64,000 nucleotides of DNA, from NCBI GenBank assembly GCA_000469685.2, contig LS997562.1, forward strand, positions 21,457,974-21,521,973. Reading direction: 5' to 3'. This document shows, piece after piece, positions 23,720 to 51,009 of the stretch. The position numbers and the translations under genes are program-made. This DNA is from Haemonchus contortus. Lineage: Eukaryota > Nematoda > Chromadorea > Rhabditida > Trichostrongylidae. The notes under the pieces were generated by a model. That model saw only the letters and a list, made by a program, of their open reading frames with translations. It had not been told where the DNA came from and searched no databases. The first letter of the stretch is position 1; the number at the start of each line of letters is the position of its first letter.

Positions 23720-26700
23720 TTGTAGATATAGCGATTCGTGTAGATGGATTGAGTCGCTCTTTCTGGTCTACCTTATCAGGATACGCCTCGCTCCATTCAA
23801 CTTGACTTATAATTATAGTGAAGTGCTTCCAAATATCCTTCTGATGTGATGAAGTAGGATCTGGAAGGTATGGTCTTCAAGTTGTGGAAACAGCCTCCTG
23901 AAAGCAGAACGGTCCATCCACTATCTTTCAGGTTGAGAACAGAGAGCAGAGATTGAGCGCTTCTTAAGGAACAGTTCAAGGCCTAAGCTCGAAGAGCGAT
24001 TAGGCTCACAAGGAAGCTGAACCGGCCGGAAGGCGAGGCTTTGAAAATAAAACGAAAGTTTCACCTGGAAATAACTTTACAAGGTCTACAAGGTTACACC
24101 TTACGAAATATCAGCATAATAGCACTCTCTCAAGGGCACCTTAGTTCTTTTGTAGGCATTTTGTAAGTAGCTGCCTATTAGAGTATTTCTTCAGATAAAG
24201 AATCAGAGAAGTAGTGGGCGTAGAGGTTTCCGCTGAGACAAGCAATTTAGGAGAAGTTAAGCATGAATGCGTTTTGGTTTAAACATGCAGTGGGTTATAG
24301 ACCCGTAGGTTGCTTTCACCTTCACCAAATTCTTCGATTCGACAAATGATTTGTTCACCCCTCCATTGAGAACTCCCTATCGTCCCTCAATAGGGAAGAA
24401 CACCAGGCATCGGCCGGCTTTCGACGGCGTCACCCTAAGCTGCTTTACCACTATGGAGATTTTGATAAAAATGACTTGAGCTGCTAAGACCGTCTGAGAT
24501 AATAATCTCAAAACATGCCTAAGCCTATACACTTACACTACATGTGCTAGACCCACATTTGAAGTGAGGTAGACATGGAAACTAATCGAACATTTTGTAT
24601 GGCTGATGACGCATCTCTAGCCCCTGAGACATACCAAACATGCCAGCAAAACTCAAGGGAAGAGGCATCCTATCTTTTGTTGGATAGAAATGCAAAACGT
24701 AGCCTTGGAATGAAACTAACTTTTTATGGTGGTGTAACTCAAAATTCGAACAGGTCTCGGCACAAAGTGTTTCTGCGGTTCAGATGGGCCACGGCGCACT
24801 TGGCCGATGGGATGGGAATCGAAGCCAATTCGTTTGGGCTGCTTTCCGTAAGTGCTCATTGTTGCTCAAGTAAAGTTAAATCGAACTGAGTTTCAGTTTC
24901 GAGAGGAGAATTGGTCTGACATGAATGTTTGGTGAATTACACTGAGCATGAAGCAAGTCCGGATCTTATCGCATCTTTGATTTCAAGCTGTAACGCATTC
25001 GTGGTGTATTCTAAGGACATTTGCTATGAGAGCTGTATTTTTCTACAGTAAGCCATTACTAACATATTAAAATAAGTGAAGTAATGATCTTTTGACCGAT
25101 TTCTGGTAAAACCTTGGAGTGCGCCACTTACCCATTTGAGGGATAATTGCGCAGACGATTTGTTGCAAATTTAGTCGTTCCAATGATTGAAACTTCTCGA
25201 CCATGTTCAGGTCCCATCCTGAACACCCCTTTATCAGCTTCTACCATCTCGGACAAGTTGAACTTTTATAAATCAGATCTTGAGACACGAGCAAATCGCT
25301 CTTCCTGTCGTATTTGTTTTAAGTATGTACGTACTAAGCAATACGGCCAACCAAGACCTGGACCATTTCGGCCCAGGTTTGGCACCATCCACGCGTGAAA
25401 CAAGGCTTGGAGAAATTCATCGGATACCCATACTCACTTTTTCTCCAGAGGCTTCAAGCATAGCTTTGTGACACGGTTTCTTCATTAGCCTGCGTGAGCC
25501 AGACCCTGGTCCGGCCCAGCGGACTTTGTCCGGGATTAACGCTAGGGGGTTGAAAAAGCCGACAATCTGATACACAGAAAGCTTTCAAAGAGAAAAATTG
25601 AAAATCCATAATTCAGAGCTAAATACTAGAAAATTTAGGAAACTAGCCTTATCATTAGTGCCCCATAATAACATCCCCAATCTACGAACCTTCTTATGCC
25701 CCTGTCCTACCGTAGTACCTAAGTGGTAACGGAATTCCAAGAATTACCCTGCCCCGGGCTCATCCTAACCTGCATGTTGATAGCTTCAACACAACGGGGA
25801 CATCATTCTGAGAATGACGTCATTCGAATGTTGTTTATTGAGATGTGTCCCATCACGAAAAACATGTCCGTACACGTAACAACATGAAAACATGATTTTG
25901 TTTACAAATTTGTACGTCACCATAGTAATTACATCGAAGGGAATGCAATTTGTGAGTGACACTATTTTTCTTTTTGAAAAAATGATTGTCAATAATAATC
26001 TTAATTTCCTATATTTGGCTATTTTCTTGAAATGGACCATCCATATGACTGACCCTTGACTCTTCATCAAATTTCATTGGCATCTCTAAAAGTAGAGCGT
26101 TAAGCGTTGAGCGGCTCTCTGTTGACAGTCCCAGTCATCGATCGATATCGCGCGGGTAATTAATCTCTTGATCGCTTCTTTATTATTTGCCATATTCGTT
26201 TTTTTTTAAATGTTTTTTTTATTTAACTGCAATAGTGGGCTAATGTGGGCTCGACGTTCCGCGCTCAACGCTCGAAGCTCAGCTCTCATCGCTCTACTCT
26301 GAAAGCGCTCATTCTTCGGAAGTGTAGCAGGATTTGTCTGTAGAATCATGATCGAAAGGTTTGAGAAAGAGAACATCTTCAGTGCTGTCTTTGGATACAG
26401 GTCTCGAGGAAATCCAGGAATTCAACCCAGAATGATGTTTCTATGGTATCCGTTGTAATATCGGCCAATTCCTATTTATGGATAAACGATTGGGCAATCC
26501 CTATGATGGATGTAACGGCTCATCTGTGTTATTTTTCGGATACAGAAGTAATCTCAACCCATTTTGAATAATGGCACATTTTTTTTGGAGCGCTAAGGAC
26601 TCAATCTTTGTTTAGTGCGATGTGAACTTGGACATTTTGGAGATCTCTGAACCGACTGACTGGGTCTCTTTTTTTGATAGCTCCCGGAACTTTTCTTGAA

Positions 26701-26726
26701 CTCTTATTGGTGAGCACACTTTTCAG
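23720..26726. other. no assembled gene; isolated exon-like fragments
   Basis: Two + strand stretches look exon-like. One, about 24753-24840, reads VSAQSVSAVQMGHGALGRW after an AACAG acceptor and ends at CC|GTAAGT. The other, about 25153-25321, reads RFVANLVVPMIE to SSCRICF and ends at AA|GTATGT. Their phases do not join to each other or to later fragments, and I recognise neither. The remainder is AT-rich, non-coding sequence. Confidence 0.3.
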
Positions 26727-26862
26727 GCTTCTAGGGCAAGGAGATCTTATATTTGTTCGAATGAAGTTAGGACATTAGTGCATGTGACCCTCAAGAAGCA
26801 ATATGGAGACGAGCTGATTTACATAGATCATGTGCTATGCCCATGTGCTTCGCCTTCGTTAG
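26727..26862 (+). other. possible exon with CSNEV..CPCASP cysteine pattern
   Basis: After TTTTCAG one frame runs 45 codons and ends at a TTAG|GTGAGG donor. It reads RSYICSNEVRTLVHVTLKKQ, then GDELIYIDHVLCPCASPS. The spacing of a Cys before a Val-rich strand and a final C-x-C resembles the last strands of cystine-knot cytokines such as IL-17, but one exon cannot establish this. It exits in phase 1, which matches the entry phase of the exon-like frame at 28404. Confidence 0.3.
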
Positions 26863-27634
26863 GTGAGGATGGCGTTTACGGCCTCCAAGAGAGTGTTAAA
26901 ATTCGAGGTCAAGACTTTATTGTTCTGTTTTTATGGGTAGTAAGTAGATAGAATCCCAACTCAGCAAATCTCTGTAACTGGTCTACCATAGCAGATGCAG
27001 ATGTGAGCCTTCCATTGAGACATCCATTTATTTTGGAAAATATCTTTCCCTATCCAAACTTTTTTTTTCAGAAATTTCTTCAGAACAGTGGCATACGGTA
27101 AATGCATTTGTTCATAAATGTACATAGCTCACGCCTAGTAAACTCCATCGCTTTGTTCCTATGCACCAGTGTGTCTTGTAACTTACTGGATCTTGAGAGC
27201 GCCTACTTGTACCGCTTTTCAAGGAGCAAGTAGTTCAAAAGACCAAGAGGAAAGGAACCAGTATTGTGGATACTTCATTATTTAGCTTAAGGAAAACCTC
27301 TACCAGAACGTCATTCAGCTCTGCCTTACCACCCAATCTCCATGCTCCTCCCGGCTGTTTATTTATTTTTTCCTGACTGAGCTTTTTATTTGCAAATTTT
27401 ATCATATTGAGTTTTTTCCAATCATCAAACATTGTAATCAATGATATAGTAATTGAGTAGCCTTACTGTTTAAACTAGTCAAAAAGAGCTTTCGAGAAGC
27501 CGGCTAGAAAGTTCGTTCGCGATCATTCTAACATAGTGTGTTCTTCTTTCTTTTGCTGACCCATTTTTCATCATCTGCCCACTCTTTTTGTTTAATCCCC
27601 AAATTATTTATTTCATTTTGTTGCCATTTTTTAG

Positions 27635-27775
27635 AGTTATAATTTTTACTTCGGAGGCAGAGTTCACGGTAATTTTGAGATGTACATCAGTGGCGAAGGA
27701 AGCAAGAAATTTCGCCTACTTCGAGGCTTTTTTAAAATAGTGGAAGTGGAGGTTGTGCGAGATCACCGTGGCATG
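27635..27775 (+). other. possible exon, unidentified
   Basis: After TTTTTTAG one frame reads SYNFYFGGRVHGNFEMYISG and on through about 47 codons to AT|GTAAGG. Its phase does not fit between the fragments at 26727 and 28404, so it would belong to another isoform or gene, or be chance. Confidence 0.25.
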
Positions 27776-28119
27776 TAAGGGTATTTAGGCGAGATTTATC
27801 TTGCTCCCATTGCGCAAAGAGAGGACTATATCAAGCCGTAATTGTCCGAAAATGTCTTTCGCTGTCGCTATGGGTTATAGCAATTTGCTTAAACTTCTTA
27901 CATGGGACTCTCTTGAGATAGTGCAGCCTCTACAAAGCCTTTGAAACTCGTCTATGATGGGTGTGGCATTCACACGATACAATCTCTGGCCCCTTATTGT
28001 ACCCTATCCATGGTGTTTTTCAACCTTATAACGCCAGGTATGGCATAAGGAGGAGCCTCGATTTTATACTATAGCGAAATCTCAGGAAGCATCATTATCG
28101 TTAACTGTGCCTTTAACTT

Positions 28120-28295
28120 TCTGGGGACATGGGGCATGGAGGCAATTTTCTAACTGTGCATGGTTCGGAAATCGAGTCCCACGTCGATGCCCGTTCACAC
28201 CAACCGAACCTTCCATCACCCCAAGATCGGACATTTTGTACCACACTACTACACTTGTGTGGGAGGATAAAAAGCACTGATGTAGATTGTATACG
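28120..28295 (+). repeat. SINE-A copy, 5' part
   Basis: It shares with the fuller copies at 42010 and 62884 the order: tRNA-like head (AAATCGAGTCCCAC, B-box-like), CCAACCGAACCTTCC, GTACCACAC, then GGAGGATAAAAAGCACTGAT. The 3' half is missing. Confidence 0.55.
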
Positions 28296-28403
28296 GAGAA
28301 CTCCAACACGATTTTTGTAAAAAAGTTGAGTTTGTTATTGCTTTTTTTATCACTGTCCCCAATACATATGATTGATGAAAAATGCCCTTTACGCTTCACT
28401 TAG

Positions 28404-28531
28404 CCGGTGATGGGCAATTCCAGTGTGGTAGCCATGGAGTCGTTTTTTTTGAGGCTGACGCTCGCCTATTTCATGACATCACATCTCAGTCCTGTGATCT
28501 GCCTGATGTGATTCACATTCTAATTAAGTAG
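28404..28531 (+). other. possible terminal exon, unidentified
   Basis: After CACTTAG one frame reads GDGQFQCGSHGVVFFEADAR and ends DLPDVIHILIK and stop (TAG 28529-28531). Entry phase 1 agrees with the fragment ending at 26862. I do not recognise the protein. Confidence 0.3.
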
Positions 28532-29714
28532 GCCTTTTTTATAAGGGAGTTCGTAGTTGCTGACGTACGTAAATCAAATGGGAGAGGACTTGCTTTGGCA
28601 AGACAACTACGGATAACGTTAAACTGCCATATGTCCGGTTTAATGGGCTTCCTGATGTATGCATGACATCATCGCTTTGTGAACTGACGCATAATAATGC
28701 CCCACATTCCGAAAATTGCCCATAAAGATTCAAATGAGTACTTGAAAAAAGACTGACTGGGTTTTCGAAAAGCACCTATGATTCAGTTCATTCCTATGGG
28801 GTTTCAGCTACATTCACTCCTATATTACTGAGAAGGCTAGGATTAATGTGCCGAAGTTGTTTAGAATGAGTGGATAAAGAGGTGCATGGTGGCCTAGGCG
28901 GTCCTGTACGTCCAGCTACAACACTTCTTTCACCGTGAAGCCGTTTGACCCCTCCATCCCAGTGTGGTGGATTTGACTTTGCTCTCGGGGAGTAAGTAGG
29001 AACTTCCCGAAGAAGGGCTGGGCAGCGTATGTGGGTAAGATTGAAGATTACGATCCGGGCATTTCAGGAAAACATACACAGCAGAGTTCGCCCGTTGAAG
29101 ACCCGAATGTAAGGAAAAACGTGATAAATGGTTTTCTTCGAACAGACTTCTTCAATGCCTCTTTTCCTGAATCTGAGTCTTCCTGAAATTGGTGCGATCC
29201 GCCCAACGAGCACAAGATCCCGAGAACTTGACGATAGCGCTGCATTCTTCGTCATTTCAGGGGTTTACAGAGATAGCATCATTCTCGAAAAAGGTTTTGT
29301 AAGGAAGTTAACGTGAATCTGATGTCAAGTTAACGCTAATGAAGTTATACGGCAATTACACTCTACAATTTCATACTTAACCCATTAGAATTACTACAAA
29401 AGCGTTCCAAGAAAAGAAATCGGAACTTCGCTGCGAGAACTTCCCTCGTAATTGCTTCCCTGTCGAGACCTTCTCAATTTGTTGGATTTCCAGGATCATG
29501 ATCTTTCAAGGAGCATTCTGTGAGGCACGAGAAATATCAGCTCACTACCGACTCAATCGAATTACGTTAGGTCTCTCCAGAGAAGTGATTAAACTACTTT
29601 TAGAGTTTTTACTTTGCGGGCAGTAGGTAGTGTGGTGCCAACGGTGCAGTGTCACATAAATAGTTCAGGGCCGGATTCTGGATTGACACTGGCCCAAGCC
29701 TAGACCTAGACTTC

Positions 29715-29890
29715 CATACGGTACCAGATCCATCTGACAAGGCACAAGTTTTGACTCCTACATCGGCTGGCCACCGCAAGTCACTGCATAGGCCAGATAT
29801 GTATTCAAAAAGCCATTATGGTTCTTGATGGAAGTCAAATGCCGTGCGCATCCCGGGATGGGATTGGTCACCGGCGAGGGACTTTGCCTT
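29715..29890 (+). repeat. SINE-A copy, 3' part
   Basis: It contains GTACCAG, TACATCGGCTGGCCACCGCA, GGAAGTCAAATGC and GCGCATCCCGGGATGGGATTG, in the same order as the 3' half of the copies at 61475 and 62884. The tRNA-like head is absent. Confidence 0.6.
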
Positions 29891-30399
29891 TCATCCTGAA
29901 CATCAGCAAATACCAGAAGGGTAGAGGTGTTCCCGCTGAGAATGAATCCCTTTTGTGAGCTTCGCAAGCCTTGGTTAGTACGAGGCTTTGGTTGATTACG
30001 TGTGGGAGGTGTACTGGCTTTTCAGTTCCAATTGAAACAGGATATTCACTTTACCTGCGTTCTCAGATAATATGCACACTGTTCTTGTAGAAAAGGCTAT
30101 GATAATAAGAAGAAGAGCCTGGGCTTCCGCACAAGTTAAATTGTTACTGCAAATCAACAACGAATCCAGTAACTTAAAGGCAGTGTTCACGAAAAATTTG
30201 TTTCGGAGATTTGCACATGGTTTGAATTCGAAGCCCCCTCTGATACCATTTATGCAGGAATTAGGTCGGAAAACAGCTGGATAGGGCACGATAAGGCCAG
30301 GAACTTTGGGGGACGGGATGCCTCCGCCCCTCGCTAGGCTGGCTACGGGTTCGAATTTTCCTTCACCACTTTCGCATTGGAGCGAAGTTGGCGAAAAAT

Positions 30400-30875
30400 C
30401 GATACGCAGGTTGGCAAATTGCCAGGAATGATCAGCTGGTCGACCGCCTCGCACAGGGGCTAGTATTCGGCTATTATTTCTATTATTCGCGTATCGTTTG
30501 TTTTTTTTTTTGTTATTAATTTTTTACGGTATCAGTCTTTAACTTTTTTCGTAAGTTTATTGAAGATTTTAACATGTTTTGTGTAGATTATTGCATGCAA
30601 ATGTTTTTTTTATTTCAGAAACTCCGTTAATTTCGATGTGTTGTCTGTATTGCGGACATTGCGTCGCGTTCGTGCATTTTCGCGCGAACACTCCCTAACC
30701 GTCGTTTTTTTCGTTTTTTCAATGTGAAATACGTCCAACCCCCCTTTCCAGCTCTTTTTTTGACCCTTTGTAATTACTTATGTTCATCGTTTTTTGCGCT
30801 TGTTTCGTTGTTATCGCTTTATTCTAGAGTAGTCCTATCAATTCCCGTCAAAAAAGGGTACCCTAACTTTTTTCT
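30400..30875. repeat. dispersed repeat, copy 1
   Basis: Bases about 30690-30873 are the inverted counterpart of 59637-59815. Shared strings include TCAATGTGAAATACGTCCAA and AATTCCCGTCAAAAAAGGGT. About 250 bp to the left, TTGGCAAATTGCCAGG matches the core of the palindrome in copy 2, suggesting one larger element, here decayed. Confidence 0.6.
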
Positions 30876-31381
30876 AAACACTGCCTTTAATCAAGGGGTG
30901 TGAATTTTCACATTCCATTCTCTTGATCTCTTGATTTTCTTAGTTTTTTATGGTTGTGCACGGATTTCAGACAATAGGTATTGTAAAGACGGATGGATGG
31001 CAGAAATTTCTTTGACTATGAACATGCCCAAATCATGGATTTATTCCTGTCAGAACAAATACCCACCCTTTATTTCAGGCTGGAACTGAACCTTGAACTG
31101 CAACCCAAATCGGGAGCCAGTAGTCCTTTCTCAATCGAGCTTTCAATTTCGAAGAAGTTCAGAAGTTGTTTTCAGAAGGTTCTCATGTCTTCTGCTTTTT
31201 GTACTGAAGGGGGGGGGGCAACAGTGCTGTTTCTTTTCCCTTATGATAGTGTACTTGTGAACTGCCACCTTATCCTCTGCTTTTCAAGAAGTAAATCGAA
31301 CACATAGCACACCCACCGTGTGGTAAGCGGGTTGGCAAACGTTCAACTCAATATTTTCAAAGTTTTATGTTTTTATTCAGA

Positions 31382-31640
31382 TGGGAGGTGTAGTGGCAAA
31401 AGGCGCATCATCGCGCATGCATGGTCACTGGTTCGGATGCTGAATCGATATCAAGGTCACATCTTTCCTGGAATGCTTAATTGGTACCACACTGGTCTGG
31501 GACAATCAAGCTACTGTCTAGTACACCGGTTAACCATTCCAAATTACTGTATATGTCCATTCAGTGCGCCACGACGATTCTCAATGGAAGTCGAATGCGT
31601 GGGCGCATCTCGCGGACGGAATTGATTAGGCCCAGGGGCC
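31382..31640 (+). repeat. SINE-A copy, near full length
   Basis: The head GGGAGGTGTAGTGGCAAAAG (A-box-like) and ACTGGTTCGGATGC (B-box-like) are followed by AATTGGTACCACACTGGTCTG and the tail block CACGACGATTCTCAATGGAA, then GGGCGCATCTCGCGGACGGA. The order is the same as in the other copies. Confidence 0.65.
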
Positions 31641-32186
31641 TTATCCTGTCATCCCTTCTGTGGGTTCTGTGTCTGCGTTTAGCGAAATATTTTCTCGTTG
31701 AAATCTCCAAACAACACATTTCAATCAATAGTTTATCGCATTAAAAAACTTATTAAATAATATAATAAAATATGATAACATCCGCTCTTGAGCGGATCAG
31801 CAAAAAAAATAAAAAAAAACAGAGAGTGAGTCGCAAGAGTGTGCAGAGAGGGGGTGATTGGTGGTAATGGGCGTGACAACTAGAAACAATTGTGTTTGAC
31901 TAGATCATGTCAAAAACTAGAAAAGATCGATCATTTGAAAAGTAAAGGATGAATCGAAGCGCAGAGTGGCAGTACTACTACGTTTGGGACGTTTGGGTAC
32001 GGCTCTCTATTACTTTTTTTACAAAGAGAAACCTGTGGTTAACGATGCAAAAAAACTTAGACGAAGAAGAGGAAAAAAAACGAGGGGACGTTCCGCAGAA
32101 TAGGGCTTTCAGTTGTAAAGCTTTTAGCAGGGCCGCTGTAAAGTGAGAGAGACAGAAATATTTCTACAGCACGTCGTCCCCAATAA

Positions 32187-32192
32187 TTTATT
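32187..32192 (-). promoter_or_regulatory. poly(A) signal for goa-1
   Basis: The - strand reads AATAAA here, about 680 bases after the goa-1 stop. It is the first such hexamer that I saw downstream, giving a 3' UTR of about 700 nt. Use is inferred. Confidence 0.5.
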
Positions 32193-32872
32193 GAAAGCAG
32201 CGGTCACGACGCACCCCTTTCGGTCAAAATATGGCTAATCTGGTCAATTGGATGAGTGCGTGGTGTATGGGGTAGTGCAGCGAAAGCGAATGGTGTCGGA
32301 ATGAACCACCAAAGAAAAAAGAGGGAGAGGATGGAGAAGGAAAGTTGACGGGAAAAAAGGGGCTGGACTCGTTTTGGGGAAAAATGTGCCCGCTGGCAGA
32401 CAAACAATACGATAGATAGAAACAAAACGATGTTGTATGGGTGGGTGTGTATGGTCGTGCAGGGTTAACAAACAGATAGATAAAGACAAGGAGCCGAGAA
32501 TAGAAGATCACTGTGCGTACACATGGTTTATACTAACAGCATATATGAGCGCGAACGCGTACGCATACGCGTAGCATACGCGAGCGGATCAGAGTACTGC
32601 AAAACGCGGAAACAACAACGGACAAACTGATGATGATGATAATTGCACACGATGACGATTAAAGTACGAGAGAATGGTAATGGAAATCGAGTTGCCTAGG
32701 GGGGAAATGGAAGAATGTGGTGGAGGTGCGTCTAGAACGATACGCAGCATGGTTTATGTCGATCAGACGGCAAGGATAACGTCAACAACCGACAGAGCGA
32801 TTCTGAAGACATCATCGGCCATGGCGACTGCGACGACGACGACCACAACCAGCACAAACTTCTACAAGCAAG

Positions 32873-47182
<14,310 letters not shown>

Positions 47183-47189
47183 GGTGTAC

Positions 47190-50100
47190 GGCGGCGGGTG
47201 GTGTGGCGGTGGTTCCGGACGACGACGTGCCTTCTTGTAGTTCTCGTAGCGTGCTCTCTGTTGGACGACACGGACCTCTCTGTCACACTCTTTAGGTCAG
47301 ATGACGAACCACAACACCCTACACCAAACAGAGAGAGAGCCGCTCTAGCCGAACCTGTACAACTCTGGAAATAAGAACGAATTTCTTAGGAATGGGTAAT
47401 TGGCATGGCCAAACAAACGGTCACGAATAACTAGTAGGACCCGAAAAAATCAACTGGCAGCCACCGTGTAAGTAAAATGGAAAATACAGTAAAAACAGAG
47501 TCATTTGAAAAGGAGACAAGCTCTTCTCGGGTGAGCATTAGAGGAGGAAAATCCTATGTAAGTCAAAGATCGTCTAAAGAGCGCCTCAGTAGGCAGCCGG
47601 AACCGGTTTGCTTTCGTCGCCATTCAACTTGTCGCCTTCGTTTGCCACTCTTAGTAAACATATGAAAATACGAAGCGATAACGAGTAATAGGAAAAGAAA
47701 ATGACATAAATCATCCAAGACTTATCCCATACCAGTGAGGTTACTGGAACTAGCTAGTACAGGTAATTCTAGGGAAATATAAAACCATGTGGAACACGTA
47801 GACAACTCAACATATGACCATCGCAAGCGGGTGTTCTCATTGGCAAGTGAGCATCAAGGAAGGGGATGAGGTTCAGTTCTATTCCTGTGAACTATTGAAT
47901 CGTTCCCACTCCCTGATTCGAGTATCCCACCATCGGGCACAGTGGAGCCTCCGAGTTTTCTTACCCTCCATCCCGCATTTGAGAACGAAACAAATTGCTT
48001 TTTTGATATCAAGGCTCCTTCATCCCTCCATAAAAGGGTAACCCTGACCAAATTTGGATCCCATGCCTACCATTATCGAAGAAAGCCCAAAACAGCCTGA
48101 TTAGGGCATTTCTATAGTTCACCACCATGGGACCAGGGAAGGGTAGTCTCACTAGAAGTAAAGCAGAAAAGTGCTATTTTGAGCGATGGGGTGGGTTACT
48201 AATAGCCCCATTGGTTCCCTGGGGAAAGAACTCGTTCCCTGCGATCACCTGTCCATTACTCGAAAGTGTACTCAAATTAAGGTGTACTTAGGCGCCTTTC
48301 AAGATGTCGAATCAGGTCAATGGGTGCCACTCTACGCCACTTACCTGCTTGGGGTTCTATTACCCATATGAAGATCGTAATGAGGTGAGAGAGGCTTTTA
48401 GTCAGCCTGCCTCGAAAGAACTTAGGTCCCTTGCGTTGCTCACATTGTCTTGCACAGCCTTCACTGCACGCCACTCAGTGCTCTTCACAAAGTGAACTCG
48501 AATTTTTGGCAGCAGGCACTAGATTCTAAGTCTGGAAAGAAAGAAGAACTCCCTAAGTCGGTGAGCGGTCTTACAGATTGACTAGTACTGAAAAGCATGT
48601 GTTGAGCCTGTCCATCCCCATAATTTGGTGGAATGGTAGCCCATTCTGCACAAAGCCATTCTGGTTAAGCATCACTTCCTCCAAGCCATTCTTCTAGCCT
48701 ATTGATATGGAAAAGTAACCCACTCGATACTAAAAAGCTCCACCTAGGCTCTTACAGTGATTAAAGCCAACAAGGAAGATCTTCCATTTGTAGATGAGGA
48801 TGAGAATCAAGAAAGTCAATACATAGAAAAACTAAGAGACATCAATTTTACCATGAATATAGGACGGGGAGTGGGGTGGGTGGTTCCAATGGGAGCTCGA
48901 AACGCTCAATAAGTTCTACTAAGCATTGCTTTGGGTGCATAGGAAGGTGATAATTAGCGACCTAATTAGTAATTATTCAAACCTTCAACAACGCTTGGAA
49001 TTACTTCTTTTCTAAGATAAACATCAGAATCATTTACTAGTCTATGGACATAAGATGAGCGAGAATCATGATGAAGGGATAAATTTCGAGTCGGTCCGGT
49101 TCATCTAGAGATGGATCAAACCCAACGCTTAGACCTCGGCTATATTTTTGACCCCAGATAGAGATTTCAGCCTGGCCAGGGGCTTTTCCAGACGGATCAA
49201 ACCCAATATTTGAAAACTTGTGGACCTAGCTGACCACAGAACGAGTTATCAACAAAGAGTTGGTCTTATGCTTTACTACTCTTCTAGGAAAAGCTCTTCA
49301 ATAGAGGGGAAGCTCCCCGGAAAAGCCAGGCTGTTAATCCTACGCGTATCTACCTCATTCGACGAGCTCCACGAGCATGCATGCACTCTTTATCGGCATC
49401 GACGCAGCCCCCTCCTCTTTCAGAGAGCGTTTTTTTTTCTGAAAGACTTCCTGCCGGTGAAGTGTATGGAGGATATGGCTCGACGATTCGCTTGAACAAT
49501 GGGCATTGGAAAAGAAAAAACGGGCATAAGAATCGGCCGAATTGAAGCCTAACTTTTGGATTACGAGTAGATGCCGTAATATCTACTGTAGAATGTTTTT
49601 TTACTGAGATTTCTATGCAATTATTAAACGGATATTAGAATTTAACGAGAATTAGCAGTTACAATTGTGCAGAGGAAACATGCTGATCCAATGGTCGTTA
49701 TGATCAATTTTCATTAAAATAAATGAATCGACAAAAACGGTTCAATCAGGAAACGGCACGATAGATTGGCAGATTGATGAAGATCAGAATTGAGAAAATC
49801 CCAAAACAAACAAAAAAACTTGACGAGGTGTCAACAAAGTAAACAAAAAGTGAGAATCGTTGTCCTTTCAGTTAGGAACACCATGAGAAACAGGAAAAGG
49901 CGCTGAGGGTACTTCCGGGAAGCATTGAATGACACCTGATTAACCGCTGGGCGATAACGAAAATCGATAGTGATAGGGGGATTGTCGGAAGGTCTTTTGG
50001 GAAAGAACAAACTCCCCAGATGGTCGGTATCTGGTGACCAGACAAGTGTAGGGATAACGAAGGACCGGCGAAGCATCGCTGCCCGTCTACGAAGTGCTGA

Positions 50101-50500
50101 CAGTTTGAACTGAGTCATGCTCAGCATGAGCCATCGACAGCTTCATCGACATCGTTCGCCGTCGAAAGGAAACGACCAGCCGTTAGCGCCCAGTTAGCAG
50201 CCAGCTGCCAACTCACACTCTAGCTTTTTACAAAAAAGAAATAAAGTTTGAAGTTCATTTTCGGTTTGAAAAAGGACCAGACCACACAAATTGGCTGAGA
50301 ATTCAAGAATGAGCAATCATTGATAATTGGAAATGGCTTAGGAGTAAGCTGGGTAGCAGTCGTGGGGAGAAAGGGCATGTGGACTAACCGAAATGGGGAG
50401 ATGTTGCCGATGCGCGAATTCTCATTACCTAATAGTATTAAGGGTTGCTAAGCCCTACGCTAACAGCATTTCACCAAATGATTGGCCGGCTAGATTTAGA
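47190..50500. other. upstream flank of goa-1, no gene called
   Basis: It contains the presumed 5' UTR or promoter of goa-1 just above 47182. No TATA box or SL1 acceptor could be fixed. The longest frame, 49831-50127 (-), reads a hydrophobic-tailed 98-codon stretch but has no recognisable motif or splice partner. Confidence 0.4.
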
Positions 50501-50520
50501 GGCCAAGTCATCGTAGCCGT

Positions 50521-51002
50521 CTAGAACGATCTGAATATGGGTAATGAGGGAAGCTCAGGAACGCCCGGAAGCACCTCGTCCGGGCAAAAAAAATCGAAGC
50601 GAGGGAAGGTAGGGTACAAGTAGCCAGAGGAGGGGCTGGACCAAATATGACGTGCTGCTCGACGTGGACCTGTAGGGAATGACCATTCCAAGAAGGATTT
50701 GCATATCTCCTCGATGTGGACCATGTGCGCGATGTGGGCAGGGACGGGGTGGGGGCAGGCGAATAATGATCGATACGTGCCTGCAAGCGCTCCCTCTCGG
50801 CCTCCTCGCTGTCTCTCACCTCAATCGAAACCAACTGCTGCTGCTACTACTGCTGGCTGGGTGGCTGGGTAGGCTGCCTGACTAGCTTCCCGGTTGCGCA
50901 GCGCAAGCTTGGACCAGGGTCAAAATCCTCGAACTCCTCAGGAATCGGAAAGAATTGCTGTCCCGATTTCAGAGGGGCCTTTGTGTTGTTGCTGCTGCTC
51001 AT
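50521..51002 (-). other. candidate coding exon(s), unidentified
   Basis: An ATG at 51002 on the - strand opens a frame reading MSSSNNTKAPLKSGQQFFPI then PEEFEDFDPGPSL, with good coding character. Downstream, in another frame, IEVRDSEEAERERLQARI follows a CAG run. The two are separated by stops near 50845, so an intron, a frame error in the CAG repeat, or chance could explain them. It is about 3.3 kb upstream of goa-1 on the same strand and could be an alternative first exon or another gene. I do not recognise it. Confidence 0.3.
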
Positions 51003-51009
51003 AGGTCGT

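Larger units (their letters stand above)
28540..32180. other. repeat-rich intergenic region, no gene seen
   Basis: Apart from the SINE and dispersed-repeat copies listed separately, only short frames with no splice context are present. The frames at 29996-30454 (-) and 30072-30284 (+) lie in or next to repeat sequence shared with 59.6-60.1 kb and are not called. Confidence 0.5.

Noticed and set aside
30072..30454. Overlapping 70- and 152-codon frames on opposite strands
   Set aside because: They lie in repeat-derived sequence related to 59.6-60.1 kb, lack splice context, and shadow each other.
32204..32511. Three overlapping - strand frames after goa-1
   Set aside because: They fall in the presumed 3' flank, are low-complexity (Pro/Ser/Phe-rich) and overlap in all three frames.
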